The position numbers and the translations under genes are program-made. From NCBI RefSeq assembly GCF_910592395.1, contig NC_088319.1:10170001-10234000 (forward strand): a stretch of DNA of 64,000 bases, written 5' to 3'. This DNA comes from Lineus longissimus (lineage: Eukaryota > Nemertea > Pilidiophora > Heteronemertea > Lineidae). This document shows, piece by piece, positions 11,285-22,047 of the stretch (position 1 is its first letter; every line of letters begins with the position of its first letter). A model generated the notes under the pieces. That model saw nothing but the letters and a program-made list of their open reading frames with translations, was not told where the DNA came from and made no database searches.

Positions 11285-11629
11285 TTAGAGGCACAAAAAA
11301 AATTACCAACGGGCCAGGATCAAGTTGTGAATGCTGAAAATAACGAACAACGGGTTTTTTACGATGTTCGTTACGAAACGGAATTGGAAAAACCGTCTGC
11401 TACTTTAATACTGAAGAAATAAGACGCCTTGTTCTTTAAAAAAACGGCGAAGGGAATAGAAATCCGATGTTTTAATATTGGTCCAAAACTCCACTTGTTA
11501 ACGCAACATCTGTTTTTTAAAGTAACTTTGCTGAGTCTAAAATGAAGAAATATGTATAGCTTTTCTGAACCTTCGCAATTTTAAAATAATCAGATAAATC
11601 ATATGACAACCCGTTCGTTATAATAGACC

Positions 11630-11947
11630 ATGGTTCATCACATGTCTCCACTACCCAGCAGTGTATTATACATACACATGGCTATGTATTCTGTATTCTT
11701 ATTCCATATGGTCGATTCTCTGAGAATCTTTGAGCGAGTTGATTGGGAAGGCTATCTCACCACGAAGGAGGTATCGTTGACGAGATCTCTACTGCAGTGC
11801 TCTATTATATTCACTTCGGGAAGACATGTGATGGGTTTCAGTGTTGAATACAACTTGCAAACTACTTGCATAATACATTCATCACAGCATGAGAATGCAA
11901 CGGGTATAAAATTAAACAAAAAAGGAGCAGTCATCTGGATGGAAAGG
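11630..11947 (+). CDS. Propeller-like duplicated gene, copy A, exon 1
   Basis: An open frame begins at an ATG in a good context (ACCATGG, 11630) and runs to a plausible donor AGG|GTAGGT after 11947. In the same frame the ORF stays open to 12028. The protein includes SLRIFERVDWEG and TRSLLQCS. It is repeated at 56741-57058 with few changes, and in a damaged form at 59430-59755, so the coding sense is conserved after duplication. If spliced to 12346-12392 and then 13143-13968, the frame is kept throughout (phases 0 and 2). I do not recognise the family. The start could also be a downstream in-frame ATG such as 11678. No signal peptide is evident. Confidence 0.5.
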
Positions 11948-12345
11948 GTAGGTAGAGGTAAGGACCAAAAAGTTATCATTATTATATCCTCGGAGACCCT
12001 ACTGACTAATCGAACTTTTCGCAGTTGAATCCCCAAGCGTCAAATCGTATCATCATTCGCATCGGAAAAATATGCATCGCATGAGGTACAAGTGTGCAAG
12101 GGCCATAAAGCTACCTTGAACATTGCTCTTAACTAACCCTTAAAGGGACAACTTGGACGTAGGATTTACCTAGCCAGGAGGAGAATACCCCTGCTTGACA
12201 CCATGCGCCGACACTTGTATTATAACAATAACGTGACATATGTTAAAGGCTTTCGCCAGTGTTGCGAGGCATTTCTTTACATGGCTTGCGAATTTCAAGC
12301 TGGTTTATCAGGCTACATCCCGTTTTAGCGTATTGTTTATTTCAG

Positions 12346-12392
12346 TTCACTGAAGTTTCAAAGATCTTGTTCTGTGAAGTTGCGGTCAGAAG
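12346..12392 (+). CDS. Propeller-like gene, copy A, possible small exon 2
   Basis: The acceptor is TTGTTTATTTCAG|TTCAC and the donor is AGAAG|GTGG. The 47-bp exon would link exon 1 (phase 0) to exon 3 (phase 2) without a stop. In copy C the same place has five extra bases (exon 57447-57498), which would break the frame, so either C is defective or this exon model is wrong. Confidence 0.3.
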
Positions 12393-12537
12393 GTGGTTTT
12401 TACGCAAAACCAACACATCTTATTCCCAGGTTGGCCCTTTAACTTAAGCATTTCGGAACTGAACGAACACGGAACAGGGTCATAGACCCAGTACCTACCT
12501 TGGTATTATCCGCTTGATCGCGATCGTGCGGGATGTA

Positions 12538-12762
12538 GTTCGTTTTCTATTCTCCATCAGGAGCAGCATGGCTGCCATCTCTTCTTCTTCTGAGTCCATG
12601 TGCGTCGCCGAGAAAATCCAGGTGACAAATGAACGAGCGAAAAGTGATCTGTATGTAAACCGCCGCGGCCACTCGTGACAAATGAGGAGTGACACGTGAA
12701 AATGAGCCGTGAGTCGATGAAAAATGTGGCGTGAGTAGCTCATTCCTATGTAACATCAGCCT
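12538..12762 (-). pseudogene. 5' end fragment of a PIF/Harbinger-type transposase gene
   Basis: A copy-A-specific block. On the minus strand an ATG at 12599 opens a frame MDSEEEEMAAMLLL followed by basic residues. This acidic-then-hydrophobic-then-basic start is typical of PIF/Harbinger (HARBI1-like) transposases. The ~160 bp upstream, up to GGCTGATGTTACATAGG at 12762, could be the element's 5' UTR and terminus. Only about 20 codons of transposase remain; no DDE core is present nearby. It is absent from the equivalent place in C (about 57640-57740). Confidence 0.4.
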
Positions 12763-13142
12763 AACCTTCAAGACAGGTCACAGGTCTTTGGAGAAATTAG
12801 AAGAGTTTTCATTGCTACCTTTCTATTGAGCTGTTCACAAATTGGACAGGACTGAGTTATCAAAGCTGAAGCTCATTTTTTGTCTGACTTAAGTTTCACT
12901 TACCCGTATGCAACATACATGTACGTATTTTATATACGGATAACGGATACGTTTTGACGGTGTTGAAGGTCACTAGTTACCAAACTTCGCGTTCTTCTCA
13001 TCTTAGGTACGAATAGATTCGCTACGTTTCGGCTGCAACGAAAGTTTCGACTGAAGAAAACAACTCCGGGCCATTTACTGTGTCTTGTTTACTGTCCTAA
13101 ACAGCAGTTCTTTCTCTTACATTCATGTGGTGGCCTTTTTAG

Positions 13143-13968
13143 ACGGATGAAGCCTCCATCTTTCATTATTACATATTACCCAGGCCCAATTCCTACACAA
13201 AAACATCTTTTTAACCTTCAAGAACGGATCACAGATGCATTATTCTTTAAAGCATACCTGCTTGTGTTCTGCTTACATTCCCCTCGCAATAGGTTGTCTG
13301 TAGATTTATACAGTTATAGCGGAAGGTATGTATCTCGTGTGATTGTTAACTACAGCATGAATGGTTTAAGATGCAGTCCAGTGATGTCCGATGACATGAG
13401 CCATGTGATAGTTTGGACTCAAAAGCTTACCAGAACAACCAAACACCACAAGCCTGATTACGAATTAATTCTATTTGAAATTGACCATCGCTCCGAACAA
13501 GATATTGCATTTACTCATCCAAATTGTATAACGTCCGTACCAGCAGACAGATATGACATCAGACATCGCCTAGGGTTGTCGAATGAAACAATTTTTGTTC
13601 ATGATAATCTTAAAAGGTCAGTATTTGTCTTTTACTACAAAGAAGGGTCCTACAAACTGATTCACAAACAGATGATATTTAAACAAACCTGTTACGGGAC
13701 ATGGGATCATTTCAACAGCGGATTTATATTTTTCGAACAGAAGAAAAGAGGGCAAATTCGATCCTTTTCACTTTTAAGGATGTCATTTAGAGGGGACAAG
13801 AATTTAATGCATTTGACAACAGTTCCCGGTTTCGAAGTGTTTCTAGATTGCCAATATCCAATATTTGCAATCAGTCCAAATGGAATACTTCTTTTATCTC
13901 GCAGTAGATACATCAGAAAGAATCCTGCAATCATTTATCACTACCGCAAGGTGCTTGAACATGGCTGA
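13143..13968 (+). CDS. Propeller-like duplicated gene, copy A, last exon
   Basis: The polypyrimidine-AG acceptor (GGCCTTTTTAG) ends at 13142. The frame runs about 275 codons to the stop at 13966-13968; the first internal ATG is 13147. The translation has repeated short hydrophobic strands (SHVIVWT, YELILFEID, SVFVFYY, GFIFFEQ) and ends with PIFAISPNGILLL, the strand-turn pattern of WD40-like beta-propeller blades. This suggests an intracellular scaffold or substrate adaptor, but no family is identified. Copies at 15887-16710 (frameshifted) and 58107-58938 (open) are about 85-90% similar. The intact state of A and C argues for at least recent coding function. Confidence 0.6.
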
Positions 13969-14186
13969 TCGTATTCAAATTGCAAGATACGTTAGCCACA
14001 AAGCGGGACATCCATGATACCAAGTATAGATTAGAGAGGAATGAACATCTCAAAATAATCCCATAAATATGTTTTAATCGCATGCTGCTGAGTTGCAATT
14101 GACCCCCCCCCCTCGGCGTTTGCAATGGTAGCTATTAAAGGCAAGATCTATACGAACAAAAGGATACTTCTCTCATCTTTAAACTT
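13969..14186 (+). other. 3' flank of the propeller-like gene (copy A)
   Basis: Conserved 3' sequence, matching 16711-16930 and 58939-59120. Copy A contains a C-run (about 14103-14112). Collinearity stops at 14186, where the L2-like LINE begins. Confidence 0.6.
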
Positions 14187-15696
14187 TTCTTCAGACAGGA
14201 TATGTTCCAGATAGTTGGAAATGTGCTACCGTCAAACCATTGCTGAAAAAGGCTGGGCTTGACCTCACCTTTGCTAATTTTAGACCTGTTAGCAATTTGC
14301 CTTTCATTTCAAAAGTAGTTGAGAGAGTAGTCGTGAAGCAGCTTCTGGGGCATAGTGACTCCTTTGCCCCACTCCCCAAGTTTCAACCAGCTTACCGTCA
14401 GAACTTCTCCACAGAGACTGCACTAATAAAGGTCCAGAGTGATATCTTAATGAAAATGGACAAACAAGAAGTGTGCCTGTTAGTCCTCCTTGACTTAAGT
14501 GCGGCATTTGACACTGTCAATGTGACAAATCTTCTAAGCATAATGAAAGAGGATTTCGGTATCTCTGGAACAGTTCTTAAGTGGTTGGAGTCCTACCTTG
14601 TAGGAAGAGGCCAACAAATTGTCCTGGGCGACTGCCATTCAAAGCGCTTCAATCTGAACTGTGGTGTCCCACAAGGAAACTGTCTGGGCCCAGTCCTTTT
14701 TCTGTTTTACCTGTCCCGTCTGTACCATCTGTTGGCTCTACGTGCCCCTGGGTTTCATGGTTACTCTGACGATAACCAGCTGTACATGTCATTCAGACCA
14801 GTCAAAGTCGAAAATGTGCAGGGGGCTGTGGAGACAGTGGTTCGGTGCATACGCGATGCGCGCGCATGGTTTATTGACAACCATCTCTGCATAAATGACA
14901 CTAAGACAGAATGCATGTTGATTGGCTCCAGGCAGCAGCTTGAGAAGGTGAGCATTGACGGAGTCAGGGTGGGGAACTCGACAGTCAGCACCAGTACGTC
15001 AGTCAGAAATCTGGGTGTCTTTTTTGACGAACACATGTCGATGGAAACTCATGTCAGTAAAGTCTGCTCTAGAGCTTTCTTTGGCCTCTACAAGATTCGT
15101 CAGATTCGCGGGTTTCAGACTGTCGGCACCACCAAAACCCTGGTGCATGCATTTGTTACATCTCACCTGGACAACTGCAATGCTCTCCTCTACGGCATCA
15201 CGGAACAGCAGTTTGGCAGGTTGCAGCGTGTTCTAAATGCTGCAGCCAGGGTTACATGCTTGATTCCCAAGTTTGACCGCATCAGTCCGGTCCTGATGCG
15301 GCTCCATTGGCTGCCTGTCAAAGCAAGGGTTGAGTTTAAGATACTCTTGCTTACCTACAAGGCATTCCATGGAGCGGCACCGGCTTACCTGACTGGTATG
15401 GTACAACGCCGACGTGGGTCAGTCTATTCCCTCAGGGCTGATGCCGCTTTCCTTCTACAGGAGCCACGCACCAAGTGCATACGTTTTGGTGACAGATCCT
15501 TCTACAAGGCGGCGCCACTCCTATGGAATGGGCCGCCAACACACATTAGACTTGCGGAGTCAAAGGCAGCTTTTGGAACAATGCTATAAAAGCACACCTT
15601 TTTCGAGTGTATTTCAAAGGCGCCTGAGAGTTGGTGAAATTTTTCACCAAATTTGGGCGCTTTAGAAATGTCATATTTGATTTGATTTGATTTGAT
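14187..15696 (+). mobile_element. 5'-truncated L2/CR1-like LINE with (TTTGA)n tail
   Basis: The insert starts mid-RT, right after CTCATCTTTAAACTT shared with 16920, and ends in a short TTTGA tandem tail (about 15676-15696). Tandem-pentamer tails are usual for L2/CR1-clade LINEs. It carries RT domains in one open frame but lacks the endonuclease, so it is a dead-on-arrival 5' truncation. After the tail, host sequence resumes at a place equivalent to 57874, so the insertion also marks a junction between two duplicated gene copies. Confidence 0.85.
14192..15589 (+). pseudogene. Reverse transcriptase of the L2-like LINE (N-terminally truncated)
   Basis: About 460 codons without a stop. In order: the RT fingers motif FRPVSNLPF; LLVLLDLSAAFDTV (first catalytic Asp); CGVPQGNCLGP; then a catalytic box reading GYSDDNQLY where L2/CR1 enzymes normally have Y-A-D-D, so alanine is replaced by serine. 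After this come the thumb (SVRNLGVFFDE) and a C-terminal region HLDNCNALLYG...LQRVLNAAARV, characteristic of L2/CR1. The frame ends at 15589, about 105 bp before the tail. Missing the upstream endonuclease, it cannot be autonomous. The open frame suggests a fairly recent insertion. Confidence 0.85.
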
Positions 15697-16931
15697 GCGA
15701 CACACAGATTTTCCATACGGATAACTGATACGTTTTGACGGTGCTGAAGGTCACTAGTTAACAAAACTTCGGCTACAACGAAAGTTTCGATTGAAGAAAA
15801 CAACTCCGAACCATTCACTGTGTCTTGTTTACTGTCATAAACAACAGTTCTTTCTCTTACATTCATGTGGTGGCCTTTTCGGATGGATGAAGCCTCCATC
15901 TTTCATTATTACATATTACCCAGGCCCAATTCCTACACAAAAACATCTTTTTAACCTTCAAGAACGTGTCACAGATGCATTATGCTTTAAAGCATACCTG
16001 CTTGTGTTCTGCTTACATTCCCCTCGCAATAGGTTGTCTGTAGATTTATACAGTTATAGCAGAAGGTATGTATCTCGTGTGATTGTTAACTACAGCATGG
16101 TTTAAGATGCAGTCCAGTGATGTCCGATGACATGGGCCATGTGATAGTTTCGACTCAAAACCTTACCAGAACAACCAAGCACCACAAGCCTGATTATGAA
16201 TTAATTCTCTTCAAAATTGACCATCGCTCCGAACAAGATATTGCATTTACTCATCCAAATTGTATAACGTCCGTACCAGCAGACAGATATGAAATCAGAC
16301 ATCACCTAGGGTTGTCGAATGAAACAATTTTTGTTCATGATAAATTTAAAAGGTCAGTAGTTGTATTTCACTACAAAGAAGGTTCTTACAAACTGATTCA
16401 CAAACAGAAGATAGTTAAAAAAACCTGTCACGGGACATGGGATCATTTTCACAGCGAATTTATATTTTTCGAAGAGAAGAAAAGAGGGCAATATCGATCC
16501 TTTTCTCTTTTTAGGGTGTCATTTAGAGGGGATAAGAATTTCATACATTTGACAACAGTTCCCCGTTTCAAAGTGTTTCAAGATCGCCATTTCGAATATC
16601 CAATATTTGCAATCAGTCCAAATGGAATACTTCTTTTATCTCGCAGTACATCCACCAATAAGAATCCTACAATAATTTATCACTACCGCAAGGTGCTTGG
16701 ACATGACTGATCGTATTCAAATTGCAAGATACGTTAGCCGCAAAGCGGGACATCCATGATACCAAGTATAGATTAGAGAGGAATGAACAACTCAAAATAA
16801 TCCCATTAATATGTTTTAATCGCATGGTGCTGAGTTGCAATTGCCCCCCAGCCCAGGCGTTTGCAATGGTTGCTATTAAGGGCAAGATCTATACGAACAA
16901 AAGGATACTTCTCTCATCTTTAAACTTGCTA
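15697..16931 (+). repeat. Second tandem copy of the gene's last-exon segment
   Basis: Runs parallel to 12940-14186 and 57870-59120: upstream intron, last exon and 3' flank. It abuts the L2-like insertion on its left. It continues collinearly with 59120-60690 to the right, as far as about 17860. Confidence 0.8.
15887..16710 (+). pseudogene. Propeller-like gene, tandem copy, frameshifted
   Basis: Equivalent to 13147-13968. A 4-bp deletion near 16100 (ACAGCATGGTTTAAG instead of ACAGCATGAATGG) shifts the frame into an immediate TAA; the original frame resumes at 16117 and runs to 16710. The splice acceptor is also damaged: TTTTTAG of copy A and TTTTTCAG of copy C read TTTTCGG here. Both lesions point to a pseudogene. 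It keeps more similarity to copy C than to A in the C-terminal third (shared insertion of a few residues before PIFAISPNG). Confidence 0.85.
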
Positions 16932-17593
16932 AAATAACTGAGCTACTTCGATTTTTGTGAAAGGGGCAAAACTATGCACATTTTAGTCTCTATTTTCTGA
17001 ATTGATCACGTAAATTCATTTTTAATTAGCCTGATTAACACACTTTGTTTGCGGGGAATACTTAGAACGGAGTTGAAATAAAATAATTCAGGCAGAAGCA
17101 ATCGGATAAGTTCAACGGTTAATAAATTAGAGCTAATTTAGTTACAAAAGCCCCCCATGTTCCAAATTAGAACTAATTGCTCGTCTATATAACCAATAGC
17201 TACATGTAGTTAACCATTCTTCTTAATCCAATGATGATATGTGTTTTTCCCTGTGCTTTGGCATCCATTTGCCGTTCAGAAGCCCGTTGAATGGGCTTAA
17301 GCCAGGAGTCCAGTGGATATCCAGAAGGTATTAGATTTTAAGTCTGGGTGGATTTTTTCCTCAAAGGTAACCGAGATGTTAGTCTCTTTTTGGCTCTTTC
17401 GGAGGGGAGACGCTACGATACCGCAGTGACCGTCGTCGTCGGTCTTTGTCGTCGTCGTCTGTATCCTGTTTCAAAAACAGTTTCAAGTTCACTTACCGAG
17501 AGGGCTATGAACTTGAAACTTTGTACTCAGGACCTCTAGGTCAGTGACACTGAATTTCGGTTTGATTTTATTCTCGACTTGCCCAACATGCAG
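16932..17593. other. Non-coding right end of the unit
   Basis: Collinear with 59120-60528. It contains a CGTCGTCGT-rich patch (about 17427-17460) inside a 63-codon frame that is open in both copies. The triplet repeat makes this a chance frame, and I see nothing else. Confidence 0.5.
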
Positions 17594-17786
17594 GGCCCGG
17601 TTGTTCAAAAGCACAAAAGTCACGTTATCCTTAACGGTTACCTAGTAAGTATCCTTAAGGATGTTATCTCTTTCAACCCATCGCCAACGGTTACCTAGTA
17701 AGTATCCTTAAGAACGTCATCTCTTTCAACCAACGTTTAGACTTAACGCTCCTGTTAAAGCTAACGTTATTCTGAACAAGTCAGCC
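17594..17786. mobile_element. MITE of the GGCCCGGTTGTT family with CAG duplication
   Basis: The terminal inverted repeat is GGCCCGGTTGTTCAAA, with the other end (reverse complemented) GGCTGACTTGTTCAGAA. CAG occurs immediately outside both ends (17591-17593, 17787-17789). An internal duplication of GGTTACCTAGTAAGTATCC is seen. The same insertion lies at 60529-60679, so it predates that duplication. An independent insertion is at 62893-63047. Confidence 0.75.
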
Positions 17787-18778
17787 CAGGTGGCCAAAAG
17801 CTCTCTCGGGAAATTAACTGGGAGCCATGATGAAGCCCTTTTTAATTCAGCTACAAACTGACCTTAGGTGCAAAACAATGATGGAACGACCAAAATTCAA
17901 CGAAAAAAAATGTTCTCTTCACATTCCGTACAAGCGCAATGTGGTGTAAGGTATACCGTTCCAATATTGTTGAACACGCAATTTGGCTTAGACTTTGCAA
18001 ACATTTACGATGTGTACATCAATTTTGAGTCACCTCAGTATGTGTACAACTTTGTCATTGATCACAACCTAATTATGGATTTTTTATAACAAAATGCAAA
18101 CATCAGTGAGTGCATGCAGTTATTGCGGTTTGATTATTGTTTGTTTTGCAATTAGCAGTTAATAATCAACACATCTGCTTACATATTAAACTCACCTGTC
18201 AGGTGATACGATACTGCGGCGTCTGGCGTCCGTCGTCGTCCGTCGTCGTTGTCGCCGTCGTCGTCCGTTGTTAACTTTTGACAAAACAGTGCACGTTTCT
18301 TAACCGTTTGACCCAGAAAGTTCATACTTGGTGTGTGGGTACCCCTAGGCAAGACCTTCCTTCAGTATGAAAATCAGCGCAATTTGACTGCTGGTCTGCC
18401 ATATAGGGGGCGGTCTTTGAAAACCTAGTTTTGTCATTTTGAAGCTTATGGTTAAAGCTAGAGCGATGAAAACTTTATGGTGGGTGTATCTAATAAAGGA
18501 ACATCACATATTACACAGGTTTTTGATTTGACCTTCATTTCAAGGTCACAGAGGTCGAACTCTAAAATTTCATTGATGATGGCACGTTTCTTTACTATTG
18601 GTCATAGACTCTCTAAATTCAATATATAGACACTCATTATGCATCTCTACATGCTGACACAGATCTAGGTCAGTGTGACCTCCAGTTCAGTTATACGTAG
18701 GTCAAGGTTAAAAAAGCCCATTTGCTTTATTCCAGCAGATTGAAATTTGAAATGAAGTTTTAGAGGTCTGCATGATAT
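17787..18778. other. Intergenic region with a CGTCGTC microsatellite-bearing repeat
   Basis: At about 18200-18275 there is a run of CGTCCGTCGTCGT units, followed by about 450 bp of AT-richer sequence with no open frame of interest. This arrangement looks like the start of an interspersed repeat, but only one copy is in the window. Confidence 0.4.
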
Positions 18779-20545
18779 AATAATAATAATAATAGCTTTA
18801 TTCACATAAACTAATAGTTTGTAGTGATTACAGAGGAAATTTCAACACAAAAATTACAAGAAATTACAAGATGACAGACGGTATAAACACAGCTGGGGGT
18901 AGAGGAAGGTTGACAAGAAAATGGTGAAATACGAACGATAAAGTAAAGTAAAGAAAGACAGAACTAGCAGTGCATGTTGCATGCAACACGGATACGTTCT
19001 GCCTCCCGTACGTATTTAACAAGATTAGAGGTTTGACTTTTGCTTGAGCAATTTAAAAGACATGACAATTTATACATATTTGGATGTGCTGCATAGAAGG
19101 GTTTAATAAAGCGTTGCCGCGGTACATCGTATTTTGGACATTGTAGGAAAAAGTGATATTCGTCTTCAATGATATCATTATAAAATTCACAAAAACGGTT
19201 TTCTCTGGGTACGCGCGCCTTGGTGTCTCCCAGCCTCAATCATGAGGGAGTGGGTAGAAGTTTTGTATCTTGTTAACTGTTTAAAATGCTTGTAATTAGA
19301 ACAATCAAGATACTTATGTAAACCAAAAACTGGAGAGACTAAATCTTTATACAATTGTAGCTTACGAGAATTAAATAAAGTGCTAAGCCACTCCTGTAAA
19401 AAAAGGTCCTTGGTCCTTATTTCAAGGAATTTTAACACATAGTTCCTATCACCGGCGTTGTTTGCAAGCCATAAATTGGACGCACCTAACCTGTTAAGAA
19501 TAGACTTTATATTACTACACCAGTTGGTTTTACTTAAATCAGCAGAAGCACGTAATGACATAAACAAAGAACTTAGCAGTGGGTGAACAGTCGATATCAA
19601 CTTTTGCCAATATGCTAATATTGCCAGCTGACATCTTACCAAAATTGGGTACCTACCTAATTCACCATAGCAAACACTGTTATTACACGATTTGGGGACA
19701 CTCAGTAAACGCTCACAAAATTTCATGTGTAGGGTTTCTATAGTTGGCTGCATTTACTGCTGCCCCAGACTTCGCACCCATAACTCATGGTACTTACAAC
19801 ATAGGTGTCGAACAGTGAGCAATTATCCCGAATGCTGAGGTTGAATTTACTCAACCTTTCAAGAAGCAGATAGTAGCTACGCTGACCACGTTCTACCATG
19901 CGATTAATTGCGACATTGCAGTTCAAGTTGTATTTAAAACGGACTCCTAGATATTCGAATTCGTCAACATTTTCCACTAGGCCATTATTGAAATAGAACG
20001 CATCGTTGGCGCTAACTCGACCATTCTTCCTAAAAACCACTGTCTTCGTTTTACTCAAGTTGACAGATAGGCCCCACATTAAGCAATACTCATGGAGAGC
20101 GTCCAATTGCTTTTGTAGACCAACGGCCGATCTCGAAACCAAAACTGTGTCGTCTGCATACATTATACAAAAGATCCGCTTTGGACCAATCTTAAAACTT
20201 CCCGACACACCGGCACGTTCTTCTAGAAAATCATTTAGATCTGCGGTGAATAAAGAAAACAACAGAGGAGACAGCGTTTCGCCTTGTTGGAGACCAGTAA
20301 CACTGGTGAACTCATTACTCAGTTCACCATTCCACCTAACCATTGAACACAAACACTTTTGCATGGAATTTAAGATACCGAGCATTTTGCCTTTCAGACC
20401 ATATATTATAAGCTTATGCAATATACCTTTTTTGTACACAGAGTCAAACGCGCGTGAGTAGTCGACGAAACAACAGTACAACCGTTCCTTTCTATTGAAA
20501 GACTGCTCCACCATACTCCTAAGTGTGAACGCTGCATCGATTGTA
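18779..20545 (-). pseudogene. LINE-2nd element: RT core to C-terminus (three frames) and (TAA)n tail
   Basis: Reading on the minus strand, the RT palm is at 20514-19738 with CCFVDYSRAFDSV, GLQQGETLSP and the catalytic IMYADDTVLVS. A frame change near 19745 leads to the thumb/connection region (19753-19187). A second change near 19215 leads to the C-terminal CCHC motif (C-x2-C...EDEYHFFLQC) ending at 18964. A (TAA)n tail at 18779-18793 marks the 3' end. The RT N-terminus is at 21383-21563 and 27287 onward, and the endonuclease at 27602-28762, the element being split by two insertions. Two frameshifts show it was already decayed. Confidence 0.88.
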
Positions 20546-21382
20546 CCCAGAAGTATTAAGGTAGCAGAAAGGGTTGGGCGTTTGTGGTTTCTGAGTCTGA
20601 GGGGGTTGGTGTCTGTTGACTGTGCTTTAAGAGAGACTAGGCATGGCGCCAGTCTCTCTTAAAGCACAGTCAACAGGCATTTGGTCTCAGTATTTGGGTA
20701 AGTACAGAATCAAGGCAGCTCAGAGAGCAATGATTGAACGATGCTGTGGACAAGTCCAAGGATACTGCATCAATCACGACCAACTTCTCATCAGAAAGCG
20801 TCACCACCAGCATATTCAATGTTCAGTTCCAACCTGTACCAGTCCAATGCACGCCTGTCATGGTCAGCAGTGGTCAGCTTAGCGCGATATGGAACATTCT
20901 TCCGAAACTCAAGCGAGGGAAGTCTGCTCATTAGCATATCTCGCGCACTGCTCCTTCTTGTCAAACATCGTAGTGAAATCGTAATGGAAAACGTCTGGCT
21001 TTGCGCCAGACATTGAGACTAATAAGTGAAGAACTGATAGGTAAAGAACTTCTACTTGCGCGAGACTGATGTGATAAAATTATCATTGCAGAGACTCCGG
21101 TGACGTACACATATATTTTTTACAATCAAAAATGCCCTCAAAAGACGACATGGAATGATTATTTTATTGATATTTCCTACTATATACCTTCCAATTATCA
21201 CTTTATACAAATAGATCGGCGTTAGGTCGCATGCTTTTCTTTCCTGGTGACACTATAAAGCAAAATAGTTGCAACCCCGTAAATGCGCTATAAGTCCAAT
21301 AATAAGTGACGGTGACCCGTTACAAATGTTTCGCCAGCTTCGCTTTTTGCCGCTACGCGGCGCTTTGGGCCCTTGCGTCAAG
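20546..21382 (-). mobile_element. 0.84-kb internally deleted member of the 3.15-kb repeat family
   Basis: One end (AGTATTAAGGTAGCAG) corresponds to the right end of the 41123-44270 copy, and the other (CCCTTGCGTC) is the shared GC-rich terminus. Near the first end an imperfect palindrome (about 20615-20680, arms TGTTGACTGTGCTTTAAGAG) brackets GGCATGGCGCC. It splits the LINE RT just after the GFRPG motif. AAGT next to both ends (20547 and 21383) is a possible 4-bp target duplication. Confidence 0.75.
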
Positions 21383-21563
21383 TCCGGGTCTAAAACCAAA
21401 CTGACCATCGTCAAGCAGGTTGTGTTCTTGAGACTAGTTCATAAGCCGGGCGTTTAGCACGGATGTAAATAATTTGCCTAAATTACTAATAAGAGAGATA
21501 CCACGATAGCTAGAAGCCTCATTGGCATCGTTCTTTTTATGTAACGGCACAATAACAGCATTG
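21383..21563 (-). pseudogene. LINE-2nd element: RT fingers fragment
   Basis: On the minus strand this reads as the N-terminal RT block: AVIVPLHKKNDANEAS, then YRGISLISNLGKLF, and DGQFGFRPG at the junction with the 0.84-kb repeat. It lies between the two insertions that split the LINE. Confidence 0.85.
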
Positions 21564-21760
21564 TGTAGTGTGTTCCCTTCCACACCATTCCAAACCAACG
21601 AACACGATGACGAATCTCTGCTTTATTCGTTTATTGATACTCAGTATAAATTGTGAACTTGACACGCCGATAACAATAATAACAACCCAACATGGCTCCG
21701 CGCTTGCGCAGCTAGCCCTTAAACAAGAAAAACACAAGAGCAAATAAATCGACCACTACA
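21564..21760 (-). repeat. 3' LTR of the gypsy element
   Basis: 197 bp, TG...CA termini. Read on the minus strand it contains two AATAAA polyadenylation-type signals close together in its second half. Identical to the other LTR except for one base. Confidence 0.95.
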
Positions 21761-21772
21761 TCTCCTCTCCCC
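21761..21772 (-). other. Polypurine tract
   Basis: On the minus strand GGGGAGAGGAGA directly precedes the 3' LTR, the expected position and composition for the plus-strand DNA primer of an LTR element. Confidence 0.85.
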
Positions 21773-22047
21773 AGAAAGTGCAAGAAGAGACATAGAGAAT
21801 CCCAAAGCAAAATGACCAACTACCAGTACAAACCATGTACTATATCAACAGTCCCAAGACCTGAGCAAGGCTCAATCTATTACAAAACAATATATTACTC
21901 TACCATCAGTGAAATAACATCACAAAGCTCCCTGCGGTAAATCCTATAGTACTTCTAATACACGAAATTATACATAAACAGAAATATGCAGGTTCAGTCA
22001 TAATCCACAGACCACAAATTAGAATCTAACCACGGCTACACTAGAAT

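Larger units (their letters stand above)
5218..14186. repeat. Segmental duplication, copy A
   Basis: Long, highly similar blocks recur in the same order in copy B (34918-40776) and copy C (50907-59120): the hairpin at 5358, a LINE remnant, a degenerate AT-rich repeat, the 58-bp satellite, and the plus-strand gene (C only). Copy-specific insertions stand out as interruptions of otherwise collinear sequence and are listed separately. Copy A lacks the left part of the unit (minus-strand gene), because the first LINE abuts it. Confidence 0.85.

Noticed and set aside
13143-13968. Assignment of the propeller-like gene to DET1, F-box-associated or WD40 families
   Set aside because: Only the general strand pattern fits; no diagnostic family motif could be read, so no name is given.
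17348-17539. 63-codon frame, also at 60286-60474
   Set aside because: Built around a CGTCGTCGT microsatellite with an in-frame length change; no motif.
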